A DNA stretch of 64,000 nt from Thereva unica (lineage: Eukaryota > Arthropoda > Insecta > Diptera > Therevidae): contig OX465281.1 of NCBI GenBank assembly GCA_949987705.1, positions 3,264,001-3,328,000 of the forward strand, read 5' to 3'. Under the pieces are notes generated by a model. It made no database searches. It was not told the DNA's origin and saw only the letters and a program-made list of their open reading frames with translations. The position numbers and the translations under genes were made by a program. This document shows positions 33,259-46,237 of the stretch, piece by piece; positions within the stretch are counted from its first letter, which is position 1, and every line of letters begins with the position of its first letter.

Positions 33259-34082
33259 CTACACCTTTTCCAATTGTAATTCAGAAAGTATCAATTGTAA
33301 TTCAGATTAGTCAATTGTATTTCAGAAAGTATCAATTGTAATTCAGATTTGTCAATTGTAATTCAGAAAATATCAATTGTAATTCAGAAAGTATCAATTG
33401 TAATTCAGAAAATTTCAATATTCAACTCATTGATGCAGTAAATTGACCAAATAATTTCTTTCATTACAGAATAAATATTCTCCTAGCCACATCATGCATG
33501 ATGATCATCATCAGGAGCTCCACAGCCTATTGTTGGCCTTGGCTTCCTCCAGCATTCACCTCCATGATTCTCGATCCCTGGCCCGATTTTTCCAGTTTTT
33601 TATATTCAACTGCCTTAAGTCGTCTTCGACGTCATCTATGTATCTTTTCTTTGACGTCCTGGTCTCCTTTTTCCTGGCGGTACTTTCCCCTGTATTCCTT
33701 TGTAGATCGAACGAATGAATTTCCATTCGAATATTCCTACCAATGCTTCGTCTTCGTTTTTCAATGTCCACACTTTCGAACCATATATATAGTGGGACAG
33801 GTTTAATAGTGTTGTGACACCATCAAGCATGATATCGTCCCATTATTACTGTTTCAGTGCTAAGTTGTGTTATCTGGTGCAATCTCTAAAAGTCTTTCAG
33901 TTGATAACCCATTTCGTGCAAATGATGTTAAAGCGAATGGTTAGGCTAACTGTGAAGCAAATTAAAATCTTCTGCGTTCCATACATAAAATTCCTGTTGC
34001 AAAAATTGTTGCAATTGGATGAATGTTGAATTTTTCTGAATTACAATTGATACTTTCTGAATTACAATTGGAAAAGGTGTAG
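33259..34082. mobile_element. Foldback element with terminal tandem repeats
   Basis: The left end (from CTACACCTTTTCC) continues into seven copies of a unit of about 21 bp, CAATTGTAATTCAGAAAGTAT, at 33271-33416. The right end carries two inverted copies and the same terminal CTACACCTTTTCC in reverse, ending at 34082. The interior holds a minus-strand LINE fragment. Unequal numbers of terminal repeats around unrelated cargo are a known feature of foldback elements. No target duplication is clear. Confidence 0.85.
33480..33835 (-). pseudogene. RTE-type LINE C-terminal fragment inside the foldback element
   Basis: The minus strand reads YIYGSKVWTLKNEDEALVGI, FEWKFIRSIYKGIQGK, and after a frame shift RRPGRQRK, then RYIDDVEDDLRQLNIKNWKN, RARDRESWR. 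This is the tail of an RTE-like ORF2, from a different family than the copies at 29587 and 41741. It is cargo of the surrounding foldback element. Confidence 0.8.
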
Positions 34083-34480
34083 AAATACGCATTTTCGGCC
34101 TAAATACAGCAAGTCAGGCCTTTCTGCGGGTCGCACCCACCCAACTCGAATGCTGTAGGCTAGCCGGTGACGGCTAAATAATCCAGGGGCTACTTGCAGC
34201 GTTCGCATAACCGTGATAAATGGTTTTTGTGGAGGATTATCTTAGTGGAGAGACCAGTTTTCCTTAATTAAACCTTGTTTTCTCAATAACGATCGATATA
34301 CCTTATGTCTCCGAGGGATAAGAGAATGTAAAGGCGGCTCCACACTCACTCACTTCAGAATTTACACTGTATCCACTCAGAACGGAAAACAAGGAGCGAA
34401 CTATACTAGAAAACCATGCACACTCGCGTTCACGGGTGCTTGCGGTTGTTCACGACGTGAGTCTGGAGGTGGCTTAATGG
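34083..34480. other. Unassigned spacer
   Basis: GC-moderate sequence between the foldback element and LINE-A. No ORF, RNA gene or repeat was recognised. Confidence 0.4.
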
Positions 34481-35560
34481 CTGACTCAACTCTCTTAACA
34501 TCCAAGTCGCCAAACAAGCATCCCAGTGCTTGGGATTTCTTAAGAGGTGCAAGTTCCTCCTCCAGCCATCGGCCCGCGCTATTTACAAATCCTACATTTG
34601 GCCTCTTCTCGAATATAACTCCCTCGTCTGGGGCGGCGCGTCGATAACCACCTTGGCATGGTTAGATAAGGTCCAAAAAAGGCCCTTAAATTAATTGATG
34701 ACGACACCGCCTGCTCCACCATCGACCCCTTGAGCCACCGTAGGAATGTAGCACTAACAAAATTTTACCGCTACTATTATAGCAACTGTTCCTCCGAAAT
34801 AAACGCTCTCCTGCCTCCACGGCAATCTTATAACCGCAACACCAGATTAGCCCACTCCATTCCCTTTACCTACAACTCTCCCTTTCACGCACTCAACAAG
34901 ATATGAATTCGTTTGTAAATAGAACAACTCGACTGTGGAATAATCTCTCTCAGTCAGTATTTCCGAGCTCCTAAAACATCCAAGAGTTCAAACGTGGGGT
35001 TCATCGCCACCTTCTTCAACACCCCTTCACACCCCCATAACCCTTAACCTATTCCCCCCACACCCCCATAACCCTTAACCTATCCCCCCCCGTACTAAGC
35101 TTGCTGCTAGACATTGCACCATGACGTGACAAACGACATGACGGACTGGTAGTACAAAAGGCTGTTTCACACGAGCCGACGGCCAACCAACAGAAATCGG
35201 CTGTTATCGTCCATTCCCTTTTGAAACTCGACGAAAAGTCGCATGGGCTTTCACACGGGCCAATTTTTCCAACCAACTCTACGTCAAAACGCTTTAGCTT
35301 ATTGTTGTTGTTTTGTCTTTTCTCTTTCTTTTCTTTTTCCCAAAGGAATAAAAAACAACAACAACCACACAGCTGTCAAAAAGTCGTATCGAAAATCGTG
35401 TGAGAAAGTTGAATGGAAAAATCTTCCCTCCCCATCGTTCTCTCTCACCCTCTTCTCTACAAATGACGTTTTCATACGATTTCTGTTGGTTGGCCGTCGG
35501 CTCGTGTGAAACAGCCCAAAGGGTGATTCCTGAGTTTAGCACTGCCACATAAAAAAAAAT
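34480..35560 (+). mobile_element. LINE-A 3' half, with an inserted TIR element
   Basis: The plus strand reads QASQCLGFLKRCKFLLQPSA-like sequence, then IYKSYIWPLLEYNSLVWGG, SLSHRRNVALTKFYRYYYSN and further ORF2 C-terminal pieces with frameshifts, then the 3' UTR and a poly(A) run at 35551-35559. The same domain order is seen at 14450-13990. At 35027-35090 the UTR holds two copies of a unit of about 30 bp (ACACCCCCATAACCCTTAAC). An inverted-repeat element (35160-35517) splits the final 50 bp. Confidence 0.85.
35160..35517. repeat. TIR element with perfect 40-bp ends
   Basis: The first 40 bp (35160-35199, GGCTGTTTCACACGAGCCGA...) are the exact reverse complement of the last 40 bp (35478-35517). 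It interrupts the LINE-A tail between GTACAAA and GGGTGATTCC, the order seen uninterrupted in other LINE-A copies. CAAA flanks both sides, a possible 4-bp target duplication. There is no transposase, so it is a non-autonomous element. Confidence 0.9.
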
Positions 35561-35584
35561 CCTAGGGGTAACTTTAAGGCGTCC

Positions 35585-35870
35585 ATTACATGCTCATGCA
35601 AGCGTCAATCAATTCCATCAGTCATGATTGGATTTCCCAATGCCTTGGGTACCTTAAGAAATGCAAGTAACTCCTCCAGCCAGCTGCCCTGGCTGCAATG
35701 TACAAATCTTACATTCGGCCTCACCTTGAATACAATTCGTATATTTACACAGGCGCCCAAAAACCACCTTGGCTTCCTTCGTCAAGGAGCAAAATCCATC
35801 AAACTTATTGCTTTAAGCCAACGTATGAGGCTTGTTACACGGTATAACACTTTCTGCTGTAACAAACCGG
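35585..35870 (+). pseudogene. Second LINE-A fragment
   Basis: CAATGCCTTGGGTACCTTAA and AGAAATGCAAGTAACTCCTC correspond to LINE-A at 34525-34560, followed by YKSYIRPHLEYNSYIYTGAQ and a QGAKSIKLI segment. It starts directly after the poly(A) of the previous copy, so the locus holds two separate insertions or a duplicated tail. Confidence 0.75.
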
Positions 35871-36418
35871 TTTGTGCGTGTTATACGAATTTCACGATAA
35901 ACTGACTGTTCTGCATTTTTTCGTGTAACAATTCTATTGTCTATGTAGCTGTGTACAAACTTTAAGTCATTTTCGTAGACCCCGAGCAACCCCGAGAATG
36001 AAATTATGATTGTGTTAGTGTGTTGCTCTGTGCAGTCGAGAATTTTTTGGGATGCACAAGTAACAAACTTCCCCGCGACCCCTTGCCTATAAAACCGGTT
36101 TATTGGAATTATTGGAAGTGTTGATGGAAGAAATGTTATGCCGTGTAACTTGCCTCTAGGAATGTAGCAACCATCTCTCCCCAACGTTAGATTCGGCTGG
36201 ACCCCCTCCCCCCTAAACACTTCACGTGATTAATGGACAACCCCATATCAGACAGTTCCTTGGAGCCATGGATCTCAATATGCAGGCGGATACCTATCCT
36301 CCATACATAATTCTTCACAACAGATAACATTTTTCTACAAAAAATTAGAATATTATTTTATAGATAAATCAACATTGATTTTATTAAAGTTATATTAAAA
36401 AATATACAAAATAATAGC
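35871..36418. other. Unassigned stretch
   Basis: A 135-codon minus-strand frame at 35813-36220 has no similarity I recognise and overlaps LINE-A debris. It is treated as chance. Confidence 0.4.
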
Positions 36419-36492
36419 TGGCCCATGGGGGGATCGAACCCACGACCTTCGCGTTATTAGCACGACGCTCTAACCAACTGAGCTAATGGGCC
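36419..36492 (-). tRNA. tRNA-Ile (anticodon AAU)
   Basis: The 74-nt minus-strand gene folds as a cloverleaf: acceptor GGCCCAT/ATGGGCC, D arm GCTCAGTTGGTTAGAGC, anticodon loop CTAATAA with AAT at positions 34-36, and T loop TTCGATC. The A box (TAGCTCAGTTGG) and B box (GGTTCGATCCC) are intact. A TTTT pol III stop follows a few bases downstream on the minus strand. The T stem has one mismatch (GTGGG against CCCCC, second pair T-C). No intron. It looks like a functional nuclear tRNA. Confidence 0.95.
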
Positions 36493-36493
36493 A

Positions 36494-38396
<1,903 letters not shown>

Positions 38397-38680
38397 GCAG
38401 TGGTCGTTCCGTTCTAGCGTTAATCTACCAATTTTCACTAAATGAATTAGCACAAATCCCTGTATTCACCAAATAAGAGAATCTCGCTTTTTGTTTTTAG
38501 TAAGTATGGATATGTTTCTTTGTGTAAATTTATGTTGAACTAGATGTGCTAATTTCGATTACTTTATCTCAATGAATTTATCTTTTTTTATTATCTGGAT
38601 ATTTTTTGTTTTGTGTAAACTTGTTGTTTTTTAAGATTTATTAAATAAAAGAGAATAATTATTTAAAAAAAAAACGCAAA
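38397..38680 (+). other. Visgun 3' UTR
   Basis: AT-rich and without ORFs. It has an AATAAA at 38644-38649 and an A10 run at 38665-38674. About 250 nt from stop to signal is a normal insect 3' UTR length. Confidence 0.6.
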
Positions 38681-39144
38681 CGGCAGCCTTTTCACCAGTG
38701 CCCCCACGGGCAGTCTTCATGCTCTGTAAGCCCGTCGTCAGTACTAGTAGTGGTAGCATTTCACCAGTTTCGCTTACGAGCTGCAAATATTCAAACTACG
38801 CGACAACTTACGTCAACTTTTTTGTTTTTAGGAAAGTCCTCTTAGGTTCCTTTGTCACTCACTAAATAGGCTCTGTTTCAGCCGCAAACGGAGGGAAATC
38901 ACTGAATTCGCATTTCACAACAACTTGTGGCATTTTATGATTGTAAAACTCAGTCTTAACGAATGGATAAAATTTGTAGAAGTTTTGTAATTGTGATATA
39001 AAAAAATTTACAGGCAAAAGATCTATTATAAAATAAAGGATTGCATTTTTTTAAACTCAAACCATATTTTTTTGCTCGAATTGTCCCGTGTTGGAGATGG
39101 TGGTCCTTGTTTCTCGATGCAGCTGGATGGTAACGTACCCCATG
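38681..39144. other. Unassigned spacer
   Basis: No ORF or repeat end recognised between the visgun 3' end and the inverted-repeat family fragment. Confidence 0.4.
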
Positions 39145-39149
39145 TGGGC

Positions 39150-39265
39150 AAAGGGGAGGCGTTGGCGCCTTTGCTGAATGTCGAGTGGTCACGATACGAC
39201 AAGTCGCTTGAGTTGAATCAAGTGATTCAAGTCGAATGGCGACTTTCTATACGGGGGCCTAAACT
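39150..39265. repeat. Fragment of the 20792-21018 inverted-repeat family (copy 2)
   Basis: It contains TTTGCTGAATGTCGAGT, a diverged GACAAGTCGCTTGAGTTGAA and GGGGCCTAAACTCAGC. These correspond to the end and the inner GCTAAACTCGC part of the element at 20792. Only one arm-like piece is left. Confidence 0.7.
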
Positions 39266-39504
39266 CAGCTTATCATTTCCACTCGAATCTTGGGAGTTTA
39301 TGCTGAAAATTTGGGTTGTCGATGATCTAGTCTTCTTTTATGTACGAATCCGTTCTAATCGCGAACTATCTTGACAGCATTGTCCGAAGAGCACAGTTAA
39401 AGGAATCGATTGGGTCAAGCCGCGAAGTAACTGAAGGAATTAGAGATAAGTCCTATGTCTGAACACTAGGATGCTCGGAGATACCGATTGTAAACGGATG
39501 CTCT

Positions 39505-39620
39505 GAGATCATGCTGGTCTCTGCGCTGAAAGTCGAGCCGTGTGGCGTGACAAGTCGTTTGAATGGAAGAAAGTGACGTATCAATCGAATTATGACTCAG
39601 CACAAGGGACGCTGTTTGGT
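39505..39620. repeat. Fragment of the same inverted-repeat family (copy 3)
   Basis: GTCTCTGCGCTGAAAGTCGA, GTGACAAGTCGTTTGAATGG and AAGAAAGTGACGTATCAATC match the left arm of the element at 20792 with about 80% agreement by eye, ending ACTCAGCACAAGGGACG. It stands next to the mariner remnant. Confidence 0.75.
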
Positions 39621-39774
39621 TAACACATGAGTCCGATAAGTTTTTAGCCTCACCGCCCAAGAGACTATCGTGTAGGACATTCTCGCAGGCGACTACTGTC
39701 AAAATTTCAGCCGAATCGGACTCGTAGTTTGGTTTTGACCGCGTATGGAAGCGGGCGTGTCCGCGGACTTGAGA

Positions 39775-40385
39775 AAAATGGAGAAAGCGCGACATCGGTC
39801 GGTGATTCGATTTTTGTTTTTGGAAGGGAAATCGCACAGCGAAATAATTGAGCTTGGATGCTGTATTCGGTGACTCTTCTTCTTCGATGCGAACCGCCGT
39901 TAAAAATTGGTTTAACGAGTTTCAATGTGGTCGCACGTCGGTTTTTGATGAGCCAGGTGCCCAAAAACCCATGGAGGATAACGTGACAAAAGTCCACGAT
40001 CTTGCATTGGCAGACCGCCGATTGTAGGTGCGCCAGATAGCTGAGACAATAGGCATCTCAAAAACCGAGTGGGTCATATCCTGCATGGAATATTACGTAT
40101 GAGAAAGCTGTCGGCGCCGCGATGGGTGCCGCGTTTGCTCACTCCGGACAACCACGGCCAAATTGGTCGAATTAGGCTACGAACTGTTGCCCCATCCATC
40201 GTTTTCTCCAGATTTGGCCTCGTGCGGCTTCTTTTTGTTGTTTCTAAACTTATAAAAGTCACTCGCCGGGCAGAAATTTGAGTCGAATGAGGAAGTTGTG
40301 GTCGCCATGGAGGCCTACTTTGCAGATCTCCAGAACACCATTTTTTCGGACGGGTTAAAGAAGTACTACCAGCCCGTAATGATGT
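39775..40385 (+). pseudogene. Mariner transposase with deleted catalytic core
   Basis: The ATG at 39778 starts MEKARHRSVIRFLFLEGKSH, and then an N-terminal helix-turn-helix (AVKNWFNEFQCGRTSVFDEP, RQIAETIGIS). MRKLSAPRWVPRLLT is the linker before the catalytic domain. About 120-150 residues carrying the first two catalytic acids are missing, and the text resumes at TAKLVELGYELLPHPSFSPD, the third-D region (SPDLASCGFF), and SLAGQKFESNEEVVVAMEAY to FSDGLKK. There are also stops. It is a mariner-type copy that cannot make transposase. Confidence 0.9.
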
Positions 40386-41740
40386 TGGTCACGTCGAGCA
40401 GTAAAGAGGGTGCAGCAGTAGAGAGTACTCCACAAAGTGCACCGCCCACCTTACACAGAGATGACGTTATCTGTGGACCAAAGATCTATTGGCGAGCTGT
40501 GGTGGTCGAACAACCAAATTGGCTACAAGTTTGGTTGGGCACAGCTTAGGATCAAGACGGCAGCATAGCTCATGCCCAGGCCGCCCCAGCCGATTTTGTA
40601 ATGATCCCACAGCGTCGACCGGCACTTCAGGAGCAACCGCGACCAATTCCGCTCCTATCACGAAAGAAGAAGAAACCCCGAGGCTACCATCTGAAACTTC
40701 GCAGAAGCCTGTTCCAGGAATGGGAGAAATAAGTTTCAATGTGTGGACGTGACCACTGTACTATCTGGGCTGGTGGTTGGTGGGCTCTAACGTGGAGGGT
40801 AATTTCCCCATCTCAATATTGTGGGTGGCTAGGGCGACTCCAGAGAGGCTGGCACTACTGGCGGAATCTCCGCAGAAGCAACTCTGGAAACAAATGCTTT
40901 CTCTATTGCAACTACGAGCGGGGCTGGGCCCCTAAAACCACTACTCCAATCCTTAAGCAGCAAACCTCCCCAGCCCAAAAAGGCTCTCAAATGGGGAGGG
41001 GAAATAAACCCTTAAGGAAATGAAACATCACGGCAAGGCTGCTTGTGCAATACTTGAAAAAAGGTTTATTTCGGGAAATTTAGAACTGGCCCTAATCGAA
41101 GAGTCATGGCTGTACCAAGGAAGAATATGTGGCCTCGGTAGAAATGATGGCAGACTGATCTACTCCGCCGAGCATGACAGCCATAAAGCAGCACTGCTTA
41201 TGGGGAAAAGACTAACCTGCCTAAGGTTCGTTGCCTCACCGCCGTTTGATGTCAGAAGGACTGCGCTAGGAGATGCCAATGCACGAAAGCACCAGCACTA
41301 ATTCCAGGGGCGAATACTTCCTTGATTTCATTACTACCTACAATTTACAGGTTATGAACAAGGGGCACGAACCTACCTTTTCTAATGTGACTAGGCAAGA
41401 GCTGATTGACGTGACTCTTGCCAGCCTAATCGTCAATTCCTGAATACTGGACTGCCACGTCTCAAGTGAGCCATCAATGTCTGATCATGGACATATGTAT
41501 AAGGTTCTGTAATTCCACGGCAGACCGACTGGCAGGCCTATCGAACAGCCCTCAGGCTAGCAGTCAGCAATATTGGCAATAATCCCATCACTTAGGCCAA
41601 TCTAGCCCTTGTCTGTTTGTCAATCTGCAGGAAACGGTCATTACAGCCTTCGATTGTAACTCCCCTGCGAAACCTCGAAGTACTAACCGAAAGGTTTCGT
41701 GGAGGAACAATGATACCATAACTGCAGGCAAAGGAGAGCA

Positions 41741-43812
41741 TCATTCATCATTGTGCTCCTTTAATCCCTCATGGGACATAGGGCGGAAACAGTTGCCCTC
41801 CAGCGGACTCTGTTTTGCGCGACAGCTCTCAGCTCCGACCAGGATCTCCCGGTTGTTGCGGCTTCTGCTAGTAGGGTTCTCCTCCATGTTGTCCTAGGTC
41901 TTCCGACTCGACGGGATCCTTGCGGATTCCAGTCGAGGGCCTGTTTGGCTAGATTTTCGTTTTCGCGTCGCACGGTGTGGCCAACCCAATTCCATTTCCT
42001 TCGTCTGATTTGGTCGTCTATCCTTTCTTGGCCGGCACGGCGCCATAGTTCTTCGTTTGAAATTCTATCCTGCCAGCGGATTTTTAGGATACGACGTAGG
42101 CATCTGTTGACGAAGACTTGTAGGCGCCCTGTGATGAATTGGGTGACTTTCCATTTTTCGCAACAGTACAAAAGAACTGCCTTAACGTTGGAGTTGAACA
42201 GCCGCAATTTGGTGTTAGTTGAGATCTCCGTTGATCTCCATATGCGGAACAGGCATGCATATGCGCCTCGTGCTTTATTTATTCTGGAACTGACGTCTTC
42301 TTCTGCACCGCCATTTTCGGTAATAATACTACCGAGGTAGCAGAATTTATCGACCAGTTCCACGTCACGGTTATTCAGCGCAGTCCGTTCAATGGTGTTT
42401 GCATTTATCCGCATTTCTTTAGTTTTAGTTGGATTTAGCCTTAAGCCTGCTGGACTACTTTCTGTTGCCAAATTGTTAATCATGTTTTTGAGGTCCTGGT
42501 GTCTGTGGGCCAGCAAACAGATATCATCTGCGTAGTCGAGATCCTTAAGGCAGTCTAACAAACCCCATTGTATGCCGCCTGTTCTACTATCTAGAGCGCC
42601 GACAAGGATGTCATTTATTACTATAAGAAATAGTAAAGGCGAGAGTAGGCATCCTTGTCGTACTCCTGAGCTCACCTCGAAGCTGTCGGATAATTTTCCA
42701 TTATGGAGAACTCTGCATTTGGAATTGTTATATAGGGCTTTTATCAATTCTATTATTTTATCAGGCAGTCCACGTCGCCGTAGTGCCTGCCATATAAAGC
42801 TCCTATTGACCGAGTCGAACGCTTTCTCATAATCTACGAAAGCAAGGTAAAGGGGGGATCGGAATTCAGTAGACTGCTCCACTATTATTCGTAAGGTGTT
42901 GATATGATCAATACATGAGCGGCCCTTCCTGAATCCGGCCTGCTGCCTCCTAAGCGTTCGGTCTACTGCCTCACTTATCCTAGTTAGTAATATGTATATG
43001 GGACAAAATTTTGCCCACTGTAGATAGTAAACAGATGCCTCTCCAGTTGTCGCATATTGTTAGGTCCCCCTTTTTTGGTATTTTGACTATGATACCTTCC
43101 GTCCAATCCTCCGGAAAGGTACATGTGTTCCATGCTATTTCCAGGATTGGCTGAAGCGCATCTGCTATGAGGCTTGAATCGGCTTTCAACAATTCTGGCG
43201 GGATGCCATCTTTCCCAGCTGCTTTACCATTGGCCATCGCATGAATTGCGGTTACTATTTCCGTCTTGGATGGGGCTCGGGTGGTGATTCTTATAGGCTG
43301 TGCATTGTTGCTGGTTTCCTGAGGTTCCTGTGTAAATGAACCATTCAGGGCGGCGAAGAAGTAATCTCTCCATCTTTGGAGCTGCTCTTCGTCGCTGCAC
43401 AGCAGCCTTCCATCCGCACTCTTAACGGCATGCTTTTTAGTAGAGTGCTTTCCCGTGAGCTGTTTAGTAATTTGGTACAGCACCTTACTGTTGCCAGTGT
43501 TTGCCGCGTTTTCCGCTTTTTCTGCGAGCTCATTTATCTGCTGCCTTTTATCACGCCGGACACTTCTCTTTACCTCCCGGTGTAATTGGGAGTACTCCCG
43601 TTCCAGTTGGTAACGTCTTTCGGGGTCGCTTGTAGAGTTTACGTTGTTTTTTAGGGCTCTCCTGCGTTCTATTTTTTGCCAGGTTGTGTCCGAGATCCAG
43701 TGTTGCTGGTTTCTTGGGACATAACCGATGCTCATTTCCGCAGCCGTCAATATTGCGCCCTTTGTCCTACTCCACAGCTCTTCAATATTTGTGTCGTCAG
43801 AAACGTTGTGCT
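41741..43812 (-). mobile_element. RTE-like LINE, 5'-truncated, copy 2
   Basis: It is bounded by a 14-bp direct repeat GGCAAAGGAGAGCA (41727-41740 and 43813-43826), so the edges are exact and the target was LINE-B. Its C-terminal 373 residues differ from copy 1 at about 10 positions. A small insertion near 42990-43000 shifts the frame inside the RT (between ILSHI and the DRTLRRQQAGF block), which inactivates it. It begins after the endonuclease, so it is shorter than copy 1. The GCETW motif of copy 1 reads CCEKW here. Confidence 0.93.
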
Positions 43813-44519
43813 GGCAAAGGAGAGCAGTTAGATTTAATAGGGCTAAGGTCTCGGGCAACTGGGACTTCTACAAGAAAACCCTCACCAATTATAACAAAGA
43901 TTTGAGAAGATGCCTTCTGCGAAGCAATAGAAAAAAGCTTCCGGCCTCCAAGAGGGTCACAAAGTTCTGTCTAAGTATCACTCCAATGGTCCTTTACGGA
44001 GAACATCAGGTATACCATGGAGCTATTAACGAGCATTCATTTCTCGTGTTCCCAGGTAACTGACCTTGTTTTGGCCTTAAAACCTAACATTGGATCGGAG
44101 GTAATACGTGCCCACCGGTCCCACAATAGGAACAAAGGCCTGGCAACATTGCCACCTTAAAGGCTTTCAAGGCTGCTGGAAAGGACAAAATCTTTCCGGC
44201 TCTCCACTACTTCGAGGTAGATTTGCGCTGGCCCTATCATTTGGATATGTTAGAGAAGATCGTATAGGGAAGCAAAATCCTATCGACCTATTACCCTTTC
44301 CGCGGTGAGATGGATCACGTCGCTTCTCAGCAGCAGATTGATAACTGATGAGATGAATCGATTACGGAAATGGCTCTCCTCAAGGGGCCGTCCTATCACC
44401 CTTCCTATGGTCAATCGTGATCGACTAACTTCTTGTCGACCTGAATAGCCGGGCTTAAAAGCACAGGCCTATGCAGATGATGCCGTCATAACGATCTCCG
44501 ACCTCATGCAAGCGGCTCT

Positions 44520-45236
44520 GTCAAAATAAAAGTAAAATGGTCAAAATTTGAAATCAATCTGAAAATATGAACACATGCCGCATGGGGCCCGAAGTTTGAA
44601 AAAAACAATAATTTGCGGCTTTTCTTTTCAAATATTTTCCTAAAGTAGTTCAAGTAAATAAATTATAATTGCAAATAATGAGAATGAATTTTATTTGATT
44701 AAGATACCTTCATGAAGTACGTCAGTAATTATATCGCATAGCCCCGGGCAATGTGAGTTTATCTGTTAAAAGTGCAGTTTTTCATAAAAAACTAGTTTTA
44801 TGGTTTATTATTATTATTCGGCTGTGCTCAGGATACTTTTGGCGACAATCTTGCACTTTCTGAAAAGGAGTTTATGTAAGTATAATACATTTTATTATCG
44901 AAGTACTTGAAAGGTTTTAAGGGAAAGAAATCGTTGACGTACTTGTAGTGAAAATTGTTTGTGTTATTTTGTGCTTGAAATCTTCCTTAAGCTTCACTCC
45001 GCGTTTTGCAGTATCATTCACTCCTTTTAGTGATTCTATTATTTTCTTTCCTTCTTTATATTCTTGATTGATCTTCCAGTAATAGGGCCGAGTAGTAAAA
45101 ATTCAGTGGACAGCCCGAACCTTTTAAAAAGCTTTAACGAATTGGTTGAAACTAATACTGTTAGGAAGTCCTTCCAAAGGAAACTTGGAATATCTTCCAA
45201 TTTTAAATGTATTTTTTTTTTCTCCCGTTTCCACAT
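44520..45236. other. AT-rich block inside LINE-B
   Basis: LINE-B coding similarity stops just after AYADDAVITISDL and resumes at about 45237. The 0.7 kb between is AT-rich and does not resemble LINE-B. It may be an inserted element, ending near a run of ten Ts at 45212. No terminal repeats were seen. Confidence 0.45.
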
Positions 45237-46231
45237 GGTGGGCCCAGATCTAAAAGGAGCTCTAATTAAGCTGACCAGGGTTCAAACACTGGCCTGCCTT
45301 GGTATCCACGAAGGCTAAAAGCACCTGCCCAACTGCGACTATGGAGACCCTACTGAACCTTTCTTCGCAGCACCTGGTAGTGAGACCCTGGGTGCTGTGT
45401 CTACGGAAGCTATCTCCTTTATGCCAGGAGACCTTCTGGATCATCTATCGATCCTTAAGGAGCTAAACCTGGAGCCAATGCTCATCGTCCCTCTTTAGAG
45501 GAAGCACGGCCTTTTGGTATACAGAGGGTTCCAAACCCGATAAAGAGGTAGAACTGGGCGTACACCCACACAACTCCCAATGTTTTTCAGGCTAAGGTAC
45601 TCACCATCCAGGTGTATGGTCAGACTTGTCTGGCTAGATAGAATATGGGCAAACTCATCACCTATCGGTCCGGAACGTTTCTGCAGCTAAGAAAGCTGCC
45701 ACGTAAGAACGGCCATCAAAAATTGGGTCGACCAGCTGTTTCTCGAAAGCTGGTCGGGGACCCAGGGTGCTCGTCAAGCTAAAAGATTCATTCAAATCGT
45801 TAAAGTGGGCAAACTTTTAACTATCTGAGGAGATGGGAGCTAAAAATAATAACAGAGTTCCTGACGGGCCACTGTTTGCTTAACTACCATCTAAACAAAA
45901 TAGGACTGGTAGCCGATTGTAGCTGCCGATTCTGCGGGACAGCCCCCGAGCCTGTGGAGCACATGCTGTGCGACTGTGAGGCTACAGCGAGGAAGAAATT
46001 GAGCCTTCTCCATCACGAGTCCAAATTTTCAGAAGCTTCACTTTGATTGTGCTGTCCTGTAGATATAAGATTCCGAATATGCAATTGATTTTCTATTATC
46101 GCTGCAATTATTCCATCATAGACAAATGTAAAAGAACACTTCAAACAACTCTTATTTTGTTAAAAAAGCAATTTAATATAAAATGGACCCTTTTACGTTG
46201 AAACAGAACCTCTTCAGCCTTATTTACGTTG

Positions 46232-46237
46232 TTTATT
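46232..46237 (-). terminator. Candidate poly(A) signal of mitochondrial IF3
   Basis: TTTATT on the plus strand gives AATAAA on the minus strand, about 137 nt after the IF3 stop codon. It is the first canonical hexamer I see there. Confidence 0.4.

Larger units (their letters stand above)
40385..46050 (+). mobile_element. LINE-B copy (LOA/Jockey-like), interrupted
   Basis: In order on the plus strand: gag-like part (40385-41030, with CNYERGW-type zinc-knuckle remnants), endonuclease pieces (41020-41480, LALIEESWLY, GDANARKH, SMSDH), linker, RTE-like insertion (41741-43812), linker resumed (RAKVSGNWDFYKKTL), RT with PQGAVLSPFLWSIVIDYLLV and AYADDAV (44380-44480), an AT-rich block (44520-45236), thumb region (LTRVQTLACLGIHEG), RNase H pieces, and the closing CSCRFCGTAPEPVEHMLCDC finger at 45920-45980. 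Many frameshifts make it dead. The gag and endonuclease also occur at 19330-20720 and the RT/RNase H at 12480-13806. Confidence 0.85.

Noticed and set aside
33271..33416. CRISPR-like array (seven 21-bp repeats)
   Set aside because: The repeats are contiguous with no unique spacers, the genome is eukaryotic, and inverted copies at 34036-34071 show that they are foldback-element ends.
43376..43585. Plus-strand ORFs across the second RTE-like copy (and minus-strand ORFs across the first)
   Set aside because: They are antisense shadows of the reverse transcriptase frame, found identically in both copies.
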